DNA from: Thiogranum sp.
GTDB lineage: Bacteria > Pseudomonadota > Gammaproteobacteria > DSM-19610
DNA length: 64,000 nucleotides
Assembly: GCA_024102665.1 (NCBI GenBank)
Contig: JAGFJP010000163.1
Location: 1-64,000, forward strand
Reading direction: 5' to 3'
Below are positions 26,413 to 36,393 of the stretch, in pieces. Position numbers and translations under genes: made by a program. The notes beneath the pieces were generated by a model, which was not told the DNA's origin, did not search any database, and saw only the letters and a list, made by a program, of their open reading frames with translations. Position 1 is the stretch's first letter; every line of letters starts with the position of its first letter.

Positions 26413-26865
26413 GTGTTCCGCGGGGGCAGCACAGTCAAACTGGATGCCAAGGGGCGGTTGGCGCTGCCAACGCGCTACCGGCCGTTCATTGCCGAGCGTT
26501 ATGAGGGCCAGCTGGTGCTGACCGTTCATGACGACAAGTGCCTGTTGCTCTATCCCCAGCCGGAGTGGGAGAAAATCGAGCATCAGCTTATCCACACCCC
26601 CAACAACGACCGCCGTGTGCGCGATGTGCAGCGCATGCTGATGGGCTATGCCAGTGATGTCGAGATGGACGGCAGCGGCCGGATTCTGGTCGCGCCGCGT
26701 CTGCGCGATTTCGCCAAGCTCGACAAGAACGTTCACCTGGTCGGCGTGGGCAAGAAATTTGAAATCTGGAACGAGGAAGCCTGGGAGCAGATCTGCCAGG
26801 GCTGGATGGCCGGTCGCACCGAGCAGAGCGATCAGCCGCATCCGCTGGATACGCTGACGCTCTAG
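26413..26865 (+). CDS. mraZ: Transcriptional regulator MraZ
   Basis: A 150-residue MraZ (E. coli 152) with two AbrB/SpoVT-like halves, each with a DxxGR signature: [11 protein letters not shown] near residues 9-19 and [12 protein letters not shown] near 80-91. It forms a ring that binds the direct repeats just upstream and represses its own cluster. The start is GTG at 26413 with a strong GAGGGGAGAAAA leader. First gene of the dcw cluster; rsmH follows after five bases. Confidence 0.98.
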   Translation: MFRGGSTVKLDAKGRLALPTRYRPFIAERYEGQLVLTVHDDKCLLLYPQPEWEKIEHQLIHTPNNDRRVRDVQRMLMGYASDVEMDGSGRILVAPRLRDFAKLDKNVHLVGVGKKFEIWNEEAWEQICQGWMAGRTEQSDQPHPLDTLTL

Positions 26866-26870
26866 CCGGG

Positions 26871-27800
26871 ATGGAAGATCTGCATCGTCCGGTACTGCTC
26901 GACCAGGTACTGGACTCGCTTCAGGTCAGGCCCGGCGGCCTGTACATCGACGGGACTTTTGGGCGCGGCGGACACGCCGCAGTGATACTTGAAAAGTTGG
27001 GGACGGAAGGGCGGTTGCTTGCCTTTGACAAGGATCCTGACGCGGTGGAGTTTGCGGCCGGGCGCTTCGGCGACGAGCCGCGCCTGATCATGCGCTCCGG
27101 AAGCTTTATCAACCTGGCAACTGTGGTGGCTGAACTGGGCTGGCAAGGGAGAGTGAATGGGATCCTGTTCGACCTGGGGGTGTCTTCGCCGCAGCTTGAT
27201 GACGCCGCGCGCGGCTTCAGCTTTCTCAAGCCGGGACCTCTCGATATGCGCATGAATCCGCGCGCGGGCATCAGCGCCAGCCAGTGGCTTGCCGAAGCCG
27301 GCGAGCGCGAAATCGCCGACGTGCTGTGGAAATACGGCGAAGAGCGCTTTTCGCGCAGAATCGCGCGCAACATCGTGCGCGCACGCGAGCAGGCCCCCGT
27401 TACCACGACCGAACAACTGGCGACGCTGATCGCCGCAGCCGTGCCCGGCCGCGAAGCGAAGAAGCATCCGGCGACGCGCAGCTTCCAGGCGATCCGGATT
27501 TTCATCAACCGCGAGCTGGAAGACATCGAGGCAGTGCTGCCGCAGGCGGTCGATGCGCTGGCCCCGGGCGGGCGGCTGGCGGTGATCAGTTTTCATTCGC
27601 TGGAAGACCGGATCGTCAAGCGTTTTATCCGCGATCAGCACCGCGGCCCGCAGCTGCCGCCGGACCTGCCGGTGGCGCCGCCCGCGTACGCGCCGACGTT
27701 GAAGCCGGTCGGCAAGCCGGTGCGCGCCGATGCGGCGGAAGTGAAAATCAACCCGCGCGCCCGCAGTGCAGTGCTGCGCGTGGCGGAGCGCGTGGCATGA
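26871..27800 (+). CDS. rsmH: 16S rRNA m4C1402 methyltransferase
   Basis: A 309-residue RsmH (MraW; E. coli 313), which N4-methylates C1402 in the ribosomal P site using SAM. SAM-binding motif [19 protein letters not shown] is near residues 25-43; [19 protein letters not shown] and PLDMRMNP are the family signatures; [12 protein letters not shown] lies near the end. The 3' end overlaps ftsL by ATGA. Confidence 0.98.
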   Translation: MEDLHRPVLLDQVLDSLQVRPGGLYIDGTFGRGGHAAVILEKLGTEGRLLAFDKDPDAVEFAAGRFGDEPRLIMRSGSFINLATVVAELGWQGRVNGILFDLGVSSPQLDDAARGFSFLKPGPLDMRMNPRAGISASQWLAEAGEREIADVLWKYGEERFSRRIARNIVRAREQAPVTTTEQLATLIAAAVPGREAKKHPATRSFQAIRIFINRELEDIEAVLPQAVDALAPGGRLAVISFHSLEDRIVKRFIRDQHRGPQLPPDLPVAPPAYAPTLKPVGKPVRADAAEVKINPRARSAVLRVAERVA

Positions 27801-28060
27801 GGTCCATGCTGCTGCCGTTGCTGCTGCTGGCCACCGTGGTCACGGCGATGGGTTCGGCCTATGCGCGGCACGAAAGCCGCAAGCTGTTTGTACAGCTGCA
27901 GCAGCTGGAGGCCGAGCGCGACGCCATGAATGTCGAGTGGGGACAGCTGCAGCTCGAGCAGAGCACATACACCACCCACGGCAAGGTGGAAGACGCGGCG
28001 CGCAAGCGTCTGGATATGGAAATTCCCGGTTCGGAACAGGTAATGATCCTGCGGCCATGA
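27797..28060 (+). CDS. ftsL: Cell division protein FtsL
   Basis: An 87-residue bitopic membrane protein. A short cytosolic start is followed by one membrane helix ([19 protein letters not shown]) and a periplasmic coiled coil with leucine-spaced segments ([20 protein letters not shown]). It ends with [15 protein letters not shown], typical for FtsL. FtsL joins FtsB and FtsQ to control septal peptidoglycan synthesis by FtsWI. It is shorter than E. coli FtsL (121) mostly at the N terminus. Confidence 0.93.
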   Translation: MRSMLLPLLLLATVVTAMGSAYARHESRKLFVQLQQLEAERDAMNVEWGQLQLEQSTYTTHGKVEDAARKRLDMEIPGSEQVMILRP

Positions 28061-28066
28061 GCAGAT

Positions 28067-29773
28067 ATGAGCAGAAAAAATAATATCAGTCGCGCACGGC
28101 GCCTGTTGCTGATCGGACTGATGCTGAGCGGGTTCACGGTGCTGGCCGCGCGCAGCGCGCAGTTGCAGCTGTTCGACCGTGAATTCCTGCAAACGCAGGG
28201 TCAGGCGCGTCACTTGCGCGTGGTACAGGTGCCGGCGCACCGCGGCATGATCACCGACCGCAATGGCGAACCGCTGGCCATCAGTACGCCGGTGCAGTCG
28301 GTGTGGGTGAATCCGCGCGAGCTGTTGCCTTCGCATACCGCGCTGAGCCGCGTCTCAAGCCTGCTGGGTCTCGATGGCGACCACCTGCAGGGCCTGATCG
28401 GGCAGCGGCAGGACCGCGAATTCGTGTATCTGAAACGGCACATCTCGCCGGATCTCGCGCAGCAGGTGCTCGCGCTTGAAGTGCCCGGCGTGTATCTGCA
28501 GGACGAATACCGCCGTTATTACCCGGCCGGGGAAGTCGCCGGTCACCTGATCGGCTTCACCAATGTCGATGACCGCGGGCAGGAAGGCGTTGAGCTGGCG
28601 TACGACGACTGGCTGAGCGGCGAGTCGGGCGCCAAGCGCGTCATCAAGGACGGTCGCCGGCATATTATCCAGAACGTCGAAAATATCCGTTCCGCGCAAC
28701 CGGGCAAGAATCTGACGCTCAGCATTGACCGGCGCATCCAGTATCTCGCCTATCGCGAGCTGAAGGCAGCGGTGCGCAAACACAAGGCGCGTTCCGGTTC
28801 CATCGTGGTGATGGACAGCCGCAGCGGTGAAGTCCTGGCCTTGGTCAACCAGCCGTCTTTCAATCCCAACAACCGCAGCCGCCTGCGCCCGGACAAGTTG
28901 CGCAACCGCGCGGTGACGGATCTGTTCGAGCCTGGTTCGACCATGAAGCCGTTCATGGTTGCCGCGGCGCTGGAAAGCGGCAAATACCACACCGGCACCA
29001 CCATCAATACTTCACCCGGCATGTTCCAGGTTGGCGTCAACACGGTTCGCGATATGCACAATTACGGCACGCTGGACATGACCGGCGTGCTGCGTAAATC
29101 GAGTAACGTGGCGGTCAGCAAAATCGCGCTGTCGCTGGAACCGGAAGGGTTGTGGAAAGTACTGTCCGGCGCCGGTTTCGGCGTCTCCACCGGCAGCGGT
29201 TTTCCGGGCGAGGCGGACGGCTACCTGGCGCATTTTTATCGCTGGCGCGATATCGAGCGCGCCACCCTGGCCTTCGGTTATGGCCTGTCGGTGACCGGCA
29301 TGCAGCTGGCGCAGGCCTACACTGTATTTGCCAACGACGGTTATCGCGCGCCGGTGACGCTGCTGCAACGCGAAGAACCGGCGCAACTGACCAAAGTGTT
29401 CACGCCGTCCGTGGCGCGCAGTGTGCGCCTGATGATGGAATCGGTGGTTCAGGAGGGCGGCACGGCGCCGCTCGCCGCCGTGAAAGGCTATCGCGTGGCG
29501 GGCAAGACCGGCACCGTGCACAAGTCGGTGGCGGGTGGTTATTCGGAAGACCGTTACCTGTCGATATTCGCGGGCATGGCGCCGGCGAGTGACCCGCGGC
29601 TGGTCGCGGTAGTGATTATCAATGAACCGGGCGGCGACGAACACTACGGCGGCCTGGTGGCGGGACCGGTGTTTTCCAGCGTCATGGCCGGCGCGCTGCG
29701 CCTGCTGAACGTCACGCCCGACGACGCGCCGCTGTTGCACACCGGTTTGCAGGATGTGGAGGGCCCGGCATGA
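28067..29773 (+). CDS. ftsI: Septal peptidoglycan transpeptidase FtsI (PBP3)
   Basis: A 568-residue class B penicillin-binding protein (E. coli 588), anchored by one N-terminal helix (LLLIGLMLSGFTVLAARSAQ). The N-terminal pedestal starts near RGMITDRNGEPLA. The transpeptidase has S291-T-M-K294, S345-S-N347 and K480-T-G482. Two tandem ATGAGCAG sequences mark the ftsL/ftsI junction; the second ATG (28067) opens this frame. The 3' end overlaps murE by ATGA. Confidence 0.99.
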   Translation: MSRKNNISRARRLLLIGLMLSGFTVLAARSAQLQLFDREFLQTQGQARHLRVVQVPAHRGMITDRNGEPLAISTPVQSVWVNPRELLPSHTALSRVSSLLGLDGDHLQGLIGQRQDREFVYLKRHISPDLAQQVLALEVPGVYLQDEYRRYYPAGEVAGHLIGFTNVDDRGQEGVELAYDDWLSGESGAKRVIKDGRRHIIQNVENIRSAQPGKNLTLSIDRRIQYLAYRELKAAVRKHKARSGSIVVMDSRSGEVLALVNQPSFNPNNRSRLRPDKLRNRAVTDLFEPGSTMKPFMVAAALESGKYHTGTTINTSPGMFQVGVNTVRDMHNYGTLDMTGVLRKSSNVAVSKIALSLEPEGLWKVLSGAGFGVSTGSGFPGEADGYLAHFYRWRDIERATLAFGYGLSVTGMQLAQAYTVFANDGYRAPVTLLQREEPAQLTKVFTPSVARSVRLMMESVVQEGGTAPLAAVKGYRVAGKTGTVHKSVAGGYSEDRYLSIFAGMAPASDPRLVAVVIINEPGGDEHYGGLVAGPVFSSVMAGALRLLNVTPDDAPLLHTGLQDVEGPA

Positions 29774-31296
29774 TGGCAGCCGAGTCGACAACGCCCGGCG
29801 TTTCGCTGGCGACCCTGGTGGAAGACCTGTGTGCGGAGCGATTGCTGCAGGATGTCGTCGTGCAGGGCCTGGCGACCGACAGTCGCGAAGTGCGGCCGGG
29901 CGATCTGTTTCTGGCCAGCCAGGGTCTGCAGGTGCACGGCCTGTTGCATGTTCAGCAGGCGCTGGAACGCGGTGCCGCGGCGGTGGTCTGGGAACCTGTC
30001 GACGACATTCGCGTGCTGCGCATCGCCGATGCGCTGCCGGTGCCTGCAGTGGCTGTCGCGGGACTCGGCCGGCGCCTTGGCATTATCGCCGATCGTTTCT
30101 ACGCTCACCCTTCGCGCACATTGCACATGATCGGTGTCACAGGGACCGATGGCAAAACCTCGGTGACCCATTTCATCGCCCAGGCGCTGTCGGTTGAAGG
30201 TGAAAGCTGTGGCCTGCTCGGCACCCTGGGTTATGGCCTGTATGGTGATCTGTGCCCGCCGAGTCATACCACGCCGGATGCCGTGCGCCTGCAGCAGGAA
30301 CTCGCCGGCTTGCGCGGGCGCGGCGCCGGCTGCGTGGCGATGGAGGTTTCCTCGCACGCGCTGCACCAGCAGCGCACCGCCGGCGTGATGTTCAATACCG
30401 CGGTGCTGACCCATCTCAGCCGCGACCATCTGGATTATCACGGCAGCGTCGAGGCCTACGCGGAGGCCAAGCGGCGCCTGTTCCTGTCGCCCGGCCTGCG
30501 CTGCGCGGTGCTCAATCTGGACGATGAGTTCGGCCGTCAGCTGGCGCGCGAACTCGGCCAGCGGCTGCGCGTGATCGCTTACGGCGCCGCGCCCGGTGGC
30601 GCGCTGCGCGATTACCCTGACTGGATCGAACTCAACTCCGTGCAGTCTCTGCCAGGCGGCATAGCGCTGGACATCGCCTCCAGCCGGGGCGCGGCGCAAC
30701 TGCAGGCGCCGTTGCTCGGCGCCTTCAATGCGCAGAATCTGCTGGCGGCGCTCGGCGCGCTGCTCGCCAGTGGTGTGTCGCTGGAAGATGCGGTGCGGCG
30801 CCTGGCGCGCGTGCAGACAGTACCGGGACGCATGGAGCTTTGCAGTGTGCCGGGCGCGCCGCGCGTGGTGATCGATTATGCGCACACACCGCATGCGCTG
30901 GAGACCGTCCTGCAGGCATTGCGCCCGCACTGCAGCGGACGGCTGGTGTGCGTGTTCGGCGCCGGCGGCAACCGCGACAAGGGCAAGCGCCCGCAAATGG
31001 GTTTCGTGGCCGAGCGCAACGCCGACCGCGTGTACCTGACCAGCGACAATCCGCGCAATGAAGACCCGGCGCTGATCCTCGACCAGATCGTCGCAGGTTT
31101 CGACGCACCGGCGCGCGCGCTGCGTATCGAGGACCGCGGCGCGGCGATCGTCGCCGCGATCCGTGACGCCGACCCGGACGACCTGGTGCTGGTGGCCGGC
31201 AAGGGGCACGAATCATTCCAGCAGATCGGCGCGCGCGAACTGCCGTTCAGCGACCGTGACCACGTCTGGCAAGTGCTCAGGGAGCTCGGTGAATGA
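29770..31296 (+). CDS. murE: UDP-MurNAc-tripeptide (meso-DAP) synthetase
   Basis: A 508-residue Mur ligase (E. coli 495) that adds meso-diaminopimelate to UDP-MurNAc-L-Ala-D-Glu. ATP site GVTGTDGKTSVTHFIAQAL is near residue 120; SNALHQQR-type residues follow in SSHALHQQRTAGV. The C-terminal motif DNPRNEDP selects meso-DAP over lysine (family knowledge), so the wall should be A1-gamma type. It is coupled to ftsI and murF by ATGA overlaps. Confidence 0.99.
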   Translation: MMAAESTTPGVSLATLVEDLCAERLLQDVVVQGLATDSREVRPGDLFLASQGLQVHGLLHVQQALERGAAAVVWEPVDDIRVLRIADALPVPAVAVAGLGRRLGIIADRFYAHPSRTLHMIGVTGTDGKTSVTHFIAQALSVEGESCGLLGTLGYGLYGDLCPPSHTTPDAVRLQQELAGLRGRGAGCVAMEVSSHALHQQRTAGVMFNTAVLTHLSRDHLDYHGSVEAYAEAKRRLFLSPGLRCAVLNLDDEFGRQLARELGQRLRVIAYGAAPGGALRDYPDWIELNSVQSLPGGIALDIASSRGAAQLQAPLLGAFNAQNLLAALGALLASGVSLEDAVRRLARVQTVPGRMELCSVPGAPRVVIDYAHTPHALETVLQALRPHCSGRLVCVFGAGGNRDKGKRPQMGFVAERNADRVYLTSDNPRNEDPALILDQIVAGFDAPARALRIEDRGAAIVAAIRDADPDDLVLVAGKGHESFQQIGARELPFSDRDHVWQVLRELGE

Positions 31297-32636
31297 TGAC
31301 CATGCATTTGTCACAAGCCGCACAGGTGACCAAATCCAGCTACCAGGGCAGCGACGTGGTGTTCCGCGGCGTCAGCACCGACACCCGCACCCTGGTGGAA
31401 GGCAACCTGTTCATCGCCCTGCAGGGACCGAGGTTCGACGGCCACGACTACCTGGAAGAGGCGCGTGAACGCGGTGCCGTGGCGGCCGCGGTGAGCCGTG
31501 CCGACGGCGAGGATTTCCCGCTGCTGCGCGTAGGCGACACGCGCCTGGCCCTGGGGCAGCTGGCAGCCTACTGGCGGTCGCGTTTCCCCATACCTTTCGT
31601 GGCGGTCACCGGCAGCAATGGCAAAACCTCGGTCAAGGAAATGATCGGCGCCATTCTCGGCGGCTGCGGCGAAACGCTGGTTACCCGCGGCAACCTCAAC
31701 AATGACATCGGCGTACCCCTGACGCTCAACCGCTTGTCCGCTGAACACCGCTATGCGGTGCTCGAGCTCGGCGCCAATCATCCCGGCGAAATCGCCTACC
31801 TGCGACGCCTGGTGAAACCGCAGGTTGCGGTGGTGAACAATGCCGGCCCGGCGCATCTCGAAGGCTTTGGCGACATCGATGGCGTCGCCCGCGCCAAGGG
31901 TGAGCTGTTTGCCGGGCTGGATGAAGACGCGGTGTGTATCGTCAACGCTGACGACACTTATGCGAGCCTGTGGCGGTCCATGGCAGCGCCGCATCGCATT
32001 ATCAGTTTTGGCCTGGAAGCGCAGGCCGACGTGCGTGCCGACTGGAGCGGCGATATCAACGGCAGCGATATCGAGCTGATTACGCCCTCCGGTACCGCGC
32101 GCCTGCACCTTGCCATGCCGGGGCGGCATAACGTGATGAACGCGTTGGCCGCGACCGCCGCGACGCTGGCGCTGAACATTCCGCTGACATCCATCGCCAG
32201 CGGGCTCGAGAGTATCCGGCCGGTGCGTGGACGCTGGCAGAGTGAGCCGGGCCTCAAGGGTACACAGATTATCGATGACACCTACAATGCCAATCCCGCG
32301 TCGCTGCACGCGGCCTTGCAGCTGTTGTCAGGCGCCGCTGCCGAGACCTGGCTGGTGCTGGGTGACATGGGCGAACTGGGTGCCAGCGGCGTGCAATTGC
32401 ACCGCGACGCCGGGGCCGAAGCCAGGCGTATCGGAGTTAAACGGCTTTTCGCGCTGGGCACGCTGGCAGCCGAGGCTGCCGCGACCTTCGGCGATGGCGC
32501 CGAAACTTTCGCGAATGCCGATGCCCTGATCGCGCGCCTTGTCGCAAGTGTCCATCCAGATGTCGTGATCCTGGTGAAAGGTTCTCGCTCCATGCGCATG
32601 GAACGCGTGGTCGAAGCCTTGCGGGAGGCCGACTAG
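31293..32636 (+). CDS. murF: UDP-MurNAc-tripeptide D-Ala-D-Ala ligase
   Basis: A 447-residue MurF (E. coli 452) which adds the D-Ala-D-Ala dipeptide made by DdlB. ATP-binding motif [19 protein letters not shown] lies near residue 105; [13 protein letters not shown] and the C-terminal [10 protein letters not shown] and [14 protein letters not shown] are characteristic. It starts inside the murE stop and mraY follows after one base. Confidence 0.99.
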   Translation: MMTMHLSQAAQVTKSSYQGSDVVFRGVSTDTRTLVEGNLFIALQGPRFDGHDYLEEARERGAVAAAVSRADGEDFPLLRVGDTRLALGQLAAYWRSRFPIPFVAVTGSNGKTSVKEMIGAILGGCGETLVTRGNLNNDIGVPLTLNRLSAEHRYAVLELGANHPGEIAYLRRLVKPQVAVVNNAGPAHLEGFGDIDGVARAKGELFAGLDEDAVCIVNADDTYASLWRSMAAPHRIISFGLEAQADVRADWSGDINGSDIELITPSGTARLHLAMPGRHNVMNALAATAATLALNIPLTSIASGLESIRPVRGRWQSEPGLKGTQIIDDTYNANPASLHAALQLLSGAAAETWLVLGDMGELGASGVQLHRDAGAEARRIGVKRLFALGTLAAEAAATFGDGAETFANADALIARLVASVHPDVVILVKGSRSMRMERVVEALREAD

Positions 32637-32637
32637 C

Positions 32638-33720
32638 GTGCTGGTCTATCTCGCCGATTACCTGAGCCAGTATCACACGGGTTTCAACGTGTTCCAGTAC
32701 CTGACGTTGCGCACCATCCTCGGCGTGCTGACGGCGTTGCTGATTTCGCTGGTCGTGGGGCCGGTGATGATCCGGCGCCTGAGCTTTTACCAGATCGGCC
32801 AGCAGGTGCGCAGCGACGGTCCCGAATCGCATTTCTCCAAGGCCGGTACGCCGACCATGGGCGGGGCGCTGATCCTGGTGGCAATCGCCGTGTCGACGTT
32901 GCTGTGGGCGGACCTGGACAATCGCTACGTCTGGGTGGTGCTGCTGGTGACCCTGGCGTTCGGCGCTATCGGCTGGGTCGATGATTACCGCAAGCTGGTC
33001 TACGGCAACAGCAAGGGGCTCAGCGCGAAGACCAAGTATTTCTGGCAATCGCTCGCCGCGCTGGCGACTGGCCTGTACCTCTATTCTTTCGCGCAATCAC
33101 CCGCCGAAACCGAACTCATCGTGCCGTTCTTCAAGGATGTGGCGATACCGCTGGGCGGCTGGTACCTGCTGACGACTTATCTGGTAGTGGTCGGCTCCAG
33201 CAATGCCGTGAACCTCACTGACGGGTTGGACGGACTGGCGATCCTTCCCACAGTGCTCGTGGCGTCGGCGCTGGTGGTGTTCGCCTATGCCACGGGGCAC
33301 GTCTACTACGCGAAGTATCTCGGTATTCCCTATATACGGGACGTCGGCGAAGTTGCCGTGTTCTGCGGTGCTATCGCCGGCGCGGGCCTGGGTTTTCTCT
33401 GGTTCAACACCTATCCGGCGCAGGTCTTCATGGGCGACGTCGGCGCGCTGGCGCTGGGCGCGGCGCTGGGTATTGTCGCGGTGCTGGTGCGCCAGGAACT
33501 GGTGTTTTTCGTGATGACCGGCGTGTTTGTCATGGAAACGGTGTCGGTCATTCTGCAGGTCGCTTCGTTCAAGCTGACCGGGCGCCGGATTTTTCGCATG
33601 GCGCCCCTGCATCACCATTTCGAGCTGAAAGGCTGGCCGGAGCCGCGCGTCATTGTGCGTTTCTGGATCATAACCGTGGTGCTGGTGTTGTCCGGGTTGG
33701 CAACCTTGAAGATTCGTTGA
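32638..33720 (+). CDS. mraY: Phospho-MurNAc-pentapeptide transferase (lipid I synthase)
   Basis: A 360-residue integral membrane protein (E. coli 360) with ten helices, moving phospho-MurNAc-pentapeptide to undecaprenyl phosphate. Catalytic motifs: [27 protein letters not shown] and the HHH motif [13 protein letters not shown]. The start is GTG at 32638 directly after murF. Only 97 bases separate it from murD and these contain a small ORF. Confidence 0.99.
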   Translation: MLVYLADYLSQYHTGFNVFQYLTLRTILGVLTALLISLVVGPVMIRRLSFYQIGQQVRSDGPESHFSKAGTPTMGGALILVAIAVSTLLWADLDNRYVWVVLLVTLAFGAIGWVDDYRKLVYGNSKGLSAKTKYFWQSLAALATGLYLYSFAQSPAETELIVPFFKDVAIPLGGWYLLTTYLVVVGSSNAVNLTDGLDGLAILPTVLVASALVVFAYATGHVYYAKYLGIPYIRDVGEVAVFCGAIAGAGLGFLWFNTYPAQVFMGDVGALALGAALGIVAVLVRQELVFFVMTGVFVMETVSVILQVASFKLTGRRIFRMAPLHHHFELKGWPEPRVIVRFWIITVVLVLSGLATLKIR

Positions 33721-33727
33721 GGTGGGA

Positions 33728-33802
33728 ATGGACGAGAAAAGTCAGATTGCGTTTGTCGGCGTGACGTTTGCGGTCATCGCCGTGTTGTTGTTTCTGATTT
33801 GA
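33728..33802 (+). CDS. Possible 24-residue membrane protein between mraY and murD
   Basis: An ATG-to-TGA frame of 24 codons with a GAGG ribosome binding site five bases upstream, which overlaps the mraY stop. The product begins MDEKSQIAFVG and continues as one hydrophobic stretch ending AVIAVLLFLI, so it would be a single membrane-spanning peptide with a charged N terminus. It fills the only real gap between mraY and murD. I do not recognise it; the size is too small to prove coding by sequence alone. Confidence 0.45.
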   Translation: MDEKSQIAFVGVTFAVIAVLLFLI

Positions 33803-33817
33803 ATTCGGGCTGATGGG

Positions 33818-35188
33818 ATGTTGACGCTGGCTGCAGCAGACGAGATGGAAATGAACTCACTACAGGCTGCTCGAACACTGGTTGTCGGCTTGGGCGCGAC
33901 AGGACTGTCGTGTGCCCGTTTTCTGGCAAGGCGAGGCGTCGAGGTCGCGGTTACCGACAGCCGTGACCAGCCGCCGGCGCTGGCCGAAATCCAGCGCGAA
34001 CTGCCGGATGTCGCCCTGTTCCTCGGTGGGTTCGACGCCCAGGCCTTCGCCCGCGCCGAGCGCATTGTCGTCAGTCCCGGCGTGTCGCTGGAGGAACCGA
34101 TGCTGGGCGAGGCGCGCCGGCGTGGAGTCGAGATCATCGGCGATATCGAACTGTTCGCGCGCTCGGTGAGCGCGCCGGTGGTGGCGATCACCGGCTCCAA
34201 CGGCAAGAGCACGGTGACCACGCTGGTCGGCGCCATGGCGCGCCGCGCCGGCAAGGATGTGCGCGTGGGCGGCAATCTCGGAACGCCGGCGCTGGACCTG
34301 ATCCAGAACCAGGAGCCGGAACTCTACGTGCTGGAGCTGTCGAGTTTCCAGCTGGAAACGGTGTACAGCCTGCACTGTCTGGCCGCGACCGTGCTCAATA
34401 TCAGCGCCGACCACATGGACCGCTACAGCTCGCTGCAGAGCTATGCGACCGCCAAGCAGCGTATCTACGAAGGTGCCGCGGTGCAGGTCGTCAATCGCGA
34501 CGATGCGATCGCCGCTGTACTCGCAGTGGGCACCGGACCGCGACTCGGATTCGGTCTCGGCGAACCCTCTGGCGAGGACTTCGGCATCAGGACAGTCGAT
34601 GCGGTGGCCTGGATCTGCAAGGGCCGCGAGCGGCTGATGCCGGTGTCGGATGTGCGCATGCCGGGACGCCACAATCTCGCCAATGCACTCGCCGCGCTGG
34701 CGCTCGGCGAAGCGGCAGGGCTTACCCACGAGGCCATGCTGCAGGTGTTGCGCGAATTTCAGGGCTTGCCGCATCGCACCCAGTGGCTCGGCGAATACGA
34801 CGGCGTGACCTGGTACAACGATTCCAAGGCCACCAATATCGGCGCCGCGCTGGCAGCTATCCACGGCTTCGACGGGCCGCTGGTGCTGATCGCCGGCGGT
34901 CAGGGCAAGGGCGCGGATTTCCGCCAGCTTGCCGCCGGCATGGACGAGCGCGTCAAGGCCGTAGTGCTTCTCGGCGAAGCGGCGGACGAAATCGAGCAGG
35001 TATTGCGCGACCGTTTTTCCGTGCACCGTGCCACGGACATGATCGACGCGGTGCGGCAGGCTGCAGCGCTGGCAGAGGCCGGCGACACGGTGCTGTTGTC
35101 ACCGGCATGCGCCAGTTTCGATATGTTCAACGGCTATGCGCATCGCGGCGACGTGTTCAGCCTGGCGGTCCGGGAGCACTACGCATGA
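33818..35188 (+). CDS. murD: UDP-MurNAc-L-Ala D-glutamate ligase
   Basis: A Mur ligase of up to 456 residues (E. coli 438) adding D-Glu. Domain 1 begins with LVVGLGATGLSCARFLARRG; ATP motif AITGSNGKSTVTTLVGAMA is near residue 125; WYNDSKATNIGAALAA and SPACASFDMFNGYAHRGDVF are classic MurD blocks. In-frame ATGs at 33818, 33845 and 33851 are all possible; comparison with E. coli suggests that one of the later two may be used. Overlaps ftsW by ATGA. Confidence 0.98.
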   Translation: MLTLAAADEMEMNSLQAARTLVVGLGATGLSCARFLARRGVEVAVTDSRDQPPALAEIQRELPDVALFLGGFDAQAFARAERIVVSPGVSLEEPMLGEARRRGVEIIGDIELFARSVSAPVVAITGSNGKSTVTTLVGAMARRAGKDVRVGGNLGTPALDLIQNQEPELYVLELSSFQLETVYSLHCLAATVLNISADHMDRYSSLQSYATAKQRIYEGAAVQVVNRDDAIAAVLAVGTGPRLGFGLGEPSGEDFGIRTVDAVAWICKGRERLMPVSDVRMPGRHNLANALAALALGEAAGLTHEAMLQVLREFQGLPHRTQWLGEYDGVTWYNDSKATNIGAALAAIHGFDGPLVLIAGGQGKGADFRQLAAGMDERVKAVVLLGEAADEIEQVLRDRFSVHRATDMIDAVRQAAALAEAGDTVLLSPACASFDMFNGYAHRGDVFSLAVREHYA

Positions 35189-36393
35189 ACCTGGCCATCC
35201 TGCTCCCGGATATGCCGACGCGCAGAGGCGCAAGCTGTCCGCGCCTCGACTTCGGCCTGCTGGCCGCGGTGGCTGCGCTGTTTTCCATCGGGCTGATCAT
35301 GGTGACGTCGGCATCGATGCCGGTAGCCGACCGTCTGGAACTGGGGACCTTCTACTTTGCCGAGCGCCAGACGCTCTATCTGTTTCTGGGCCTGGCGCTG
35401 AGCCTGCTGGTATTGCGCATCCGCCTTGCCTGGTGGGAGCGGTGCAGCCTGCTGTGCGTGCTGCTGGCGATTTTCCTGCTGGCGGCGGTGTTGCTGCCCG
35501 GTGTCGGTATCGAAGTCAACGGCAGCACCCGCTGGCTGAATCTCGTGGTGCTGCGCCTGCAGGTGTCGGAACCGGCCAAGCTGCTGACGCTGATCTACAT
35601 GGCCGGTTACCTGGTGCGGCACGGTGACGAGGTGCGCGAAACCAGCGCCGGTTTCCTCAAGCCGATCGGGCTGCTGACGCTGGCTGCCGTGTTGCTGCTC
35701 ATGGAACCGGATTTCGGCGCCACCGTGGTAATGATGGCCACGGCGCTGATCATGATGTTCATGGCCGGTGTCCGGCTGTGGAAGTTCGGCGCGTTGATCG
35801 CAGTCGCGGGCGGCGCCTTCGCTGTGCTGGCAATTTCATCGCCCTATCGCCTGCAGCGCCTGACGGCGTTTCTGAATCCCTGGGAAGATCCTTTCAACAG
35901 TGGCTTCCAGCTCACCCAGTCGCTGATTGCCATTGGACGCGGCGAATGGTTCGGCGTCGGGCTGGGCGCCAGCATCCAGAAACTGTTTTACCTGCCGGAG
36001 GCGCATACCGACTTTGTGTTTGCGGTGCTGGCCGAAGAGCTTGGCCTGTTCGGCATCCTGGTGCTGCTCGGACTGTACGCGTTCATCGTGTTGCGCGCCT
36101 ATGCCATCGCCGCGGTGGCCGAGCGCGGCGGCAACCTGTTTGCTGCCTATCTTGCTTATGGCATCGGTACCTGGCTGGGTCTTCAGACCCTGATCAATAT
36201 CGGTGTCAATACCGGGCTGTTGCCGACCAAGGGGCTGACCCTGCCGCTGCTCAGCTACGGCGGCAGCAGCATGCTGGTGACCAGTGTCGCGATCGCCCTG
36301 TTGCTGCGCATCGATTACGAGACGCGCTGTACCCTGAACACGCTGCCGGCATCGGGAACCGCTGCAGCCAAACGCCGCAGGTCCTCGCGATGA
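35185..36393 (+). CDS. ftsW: Septal SEDS glycosyltransferase FtsW
   Basis: A 402-residue SEDS protein (E. coli 414) with ten predicted helices; with FtsI it polymerises septal glycan. Signature blocks: NGSTRWLNL, QVSEPAKLLTLIYMAGYL, MEPDFGATVVM (with the catalytic Asp expected in the following loops), GFQLTQSLIAIGRGEWFGVG and LPEAHTDFVFAVLAEELG. The cytosolic tail ends in KRRRSSR. Both ends overlap neighbours by four bases. Confidence 0.98.
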   Translation: MNLAILLPDMPTRRGASCPRLDFGLLAAVAALFSIGLIMVTSASMPVADRLELGTFYFAERQTLYLFLGLALSLLVLRIRLAWWERCSLLCVLLAIFLLAAVLLPGVGIEVNGSTRWLNLVVLRLQVSEPAKLLTLIYMAGYLVRHGDEVRETSAGFLKPIGLLTLAAVLLLMEPDFGATVVMMATALIMMFMAGVRLWKFGALIAVAGGAFAVLAISSPYRLQRLTAFLNPWEDPFNSGFQLTQSLIAIGRGEWFGVGLGASIQKLFYLPEAHTDFVFAVLAEELGLFGILVLLGLYAFIVLRAYAIAAVAERGGNLFAAYLAYGIGTWLGLQTLINIGVNTGLLPTKGLTLPLLSYGGSSMLVTSVAIALLLRIDYETRCTLNTLPASGTAAAKRRRSSR

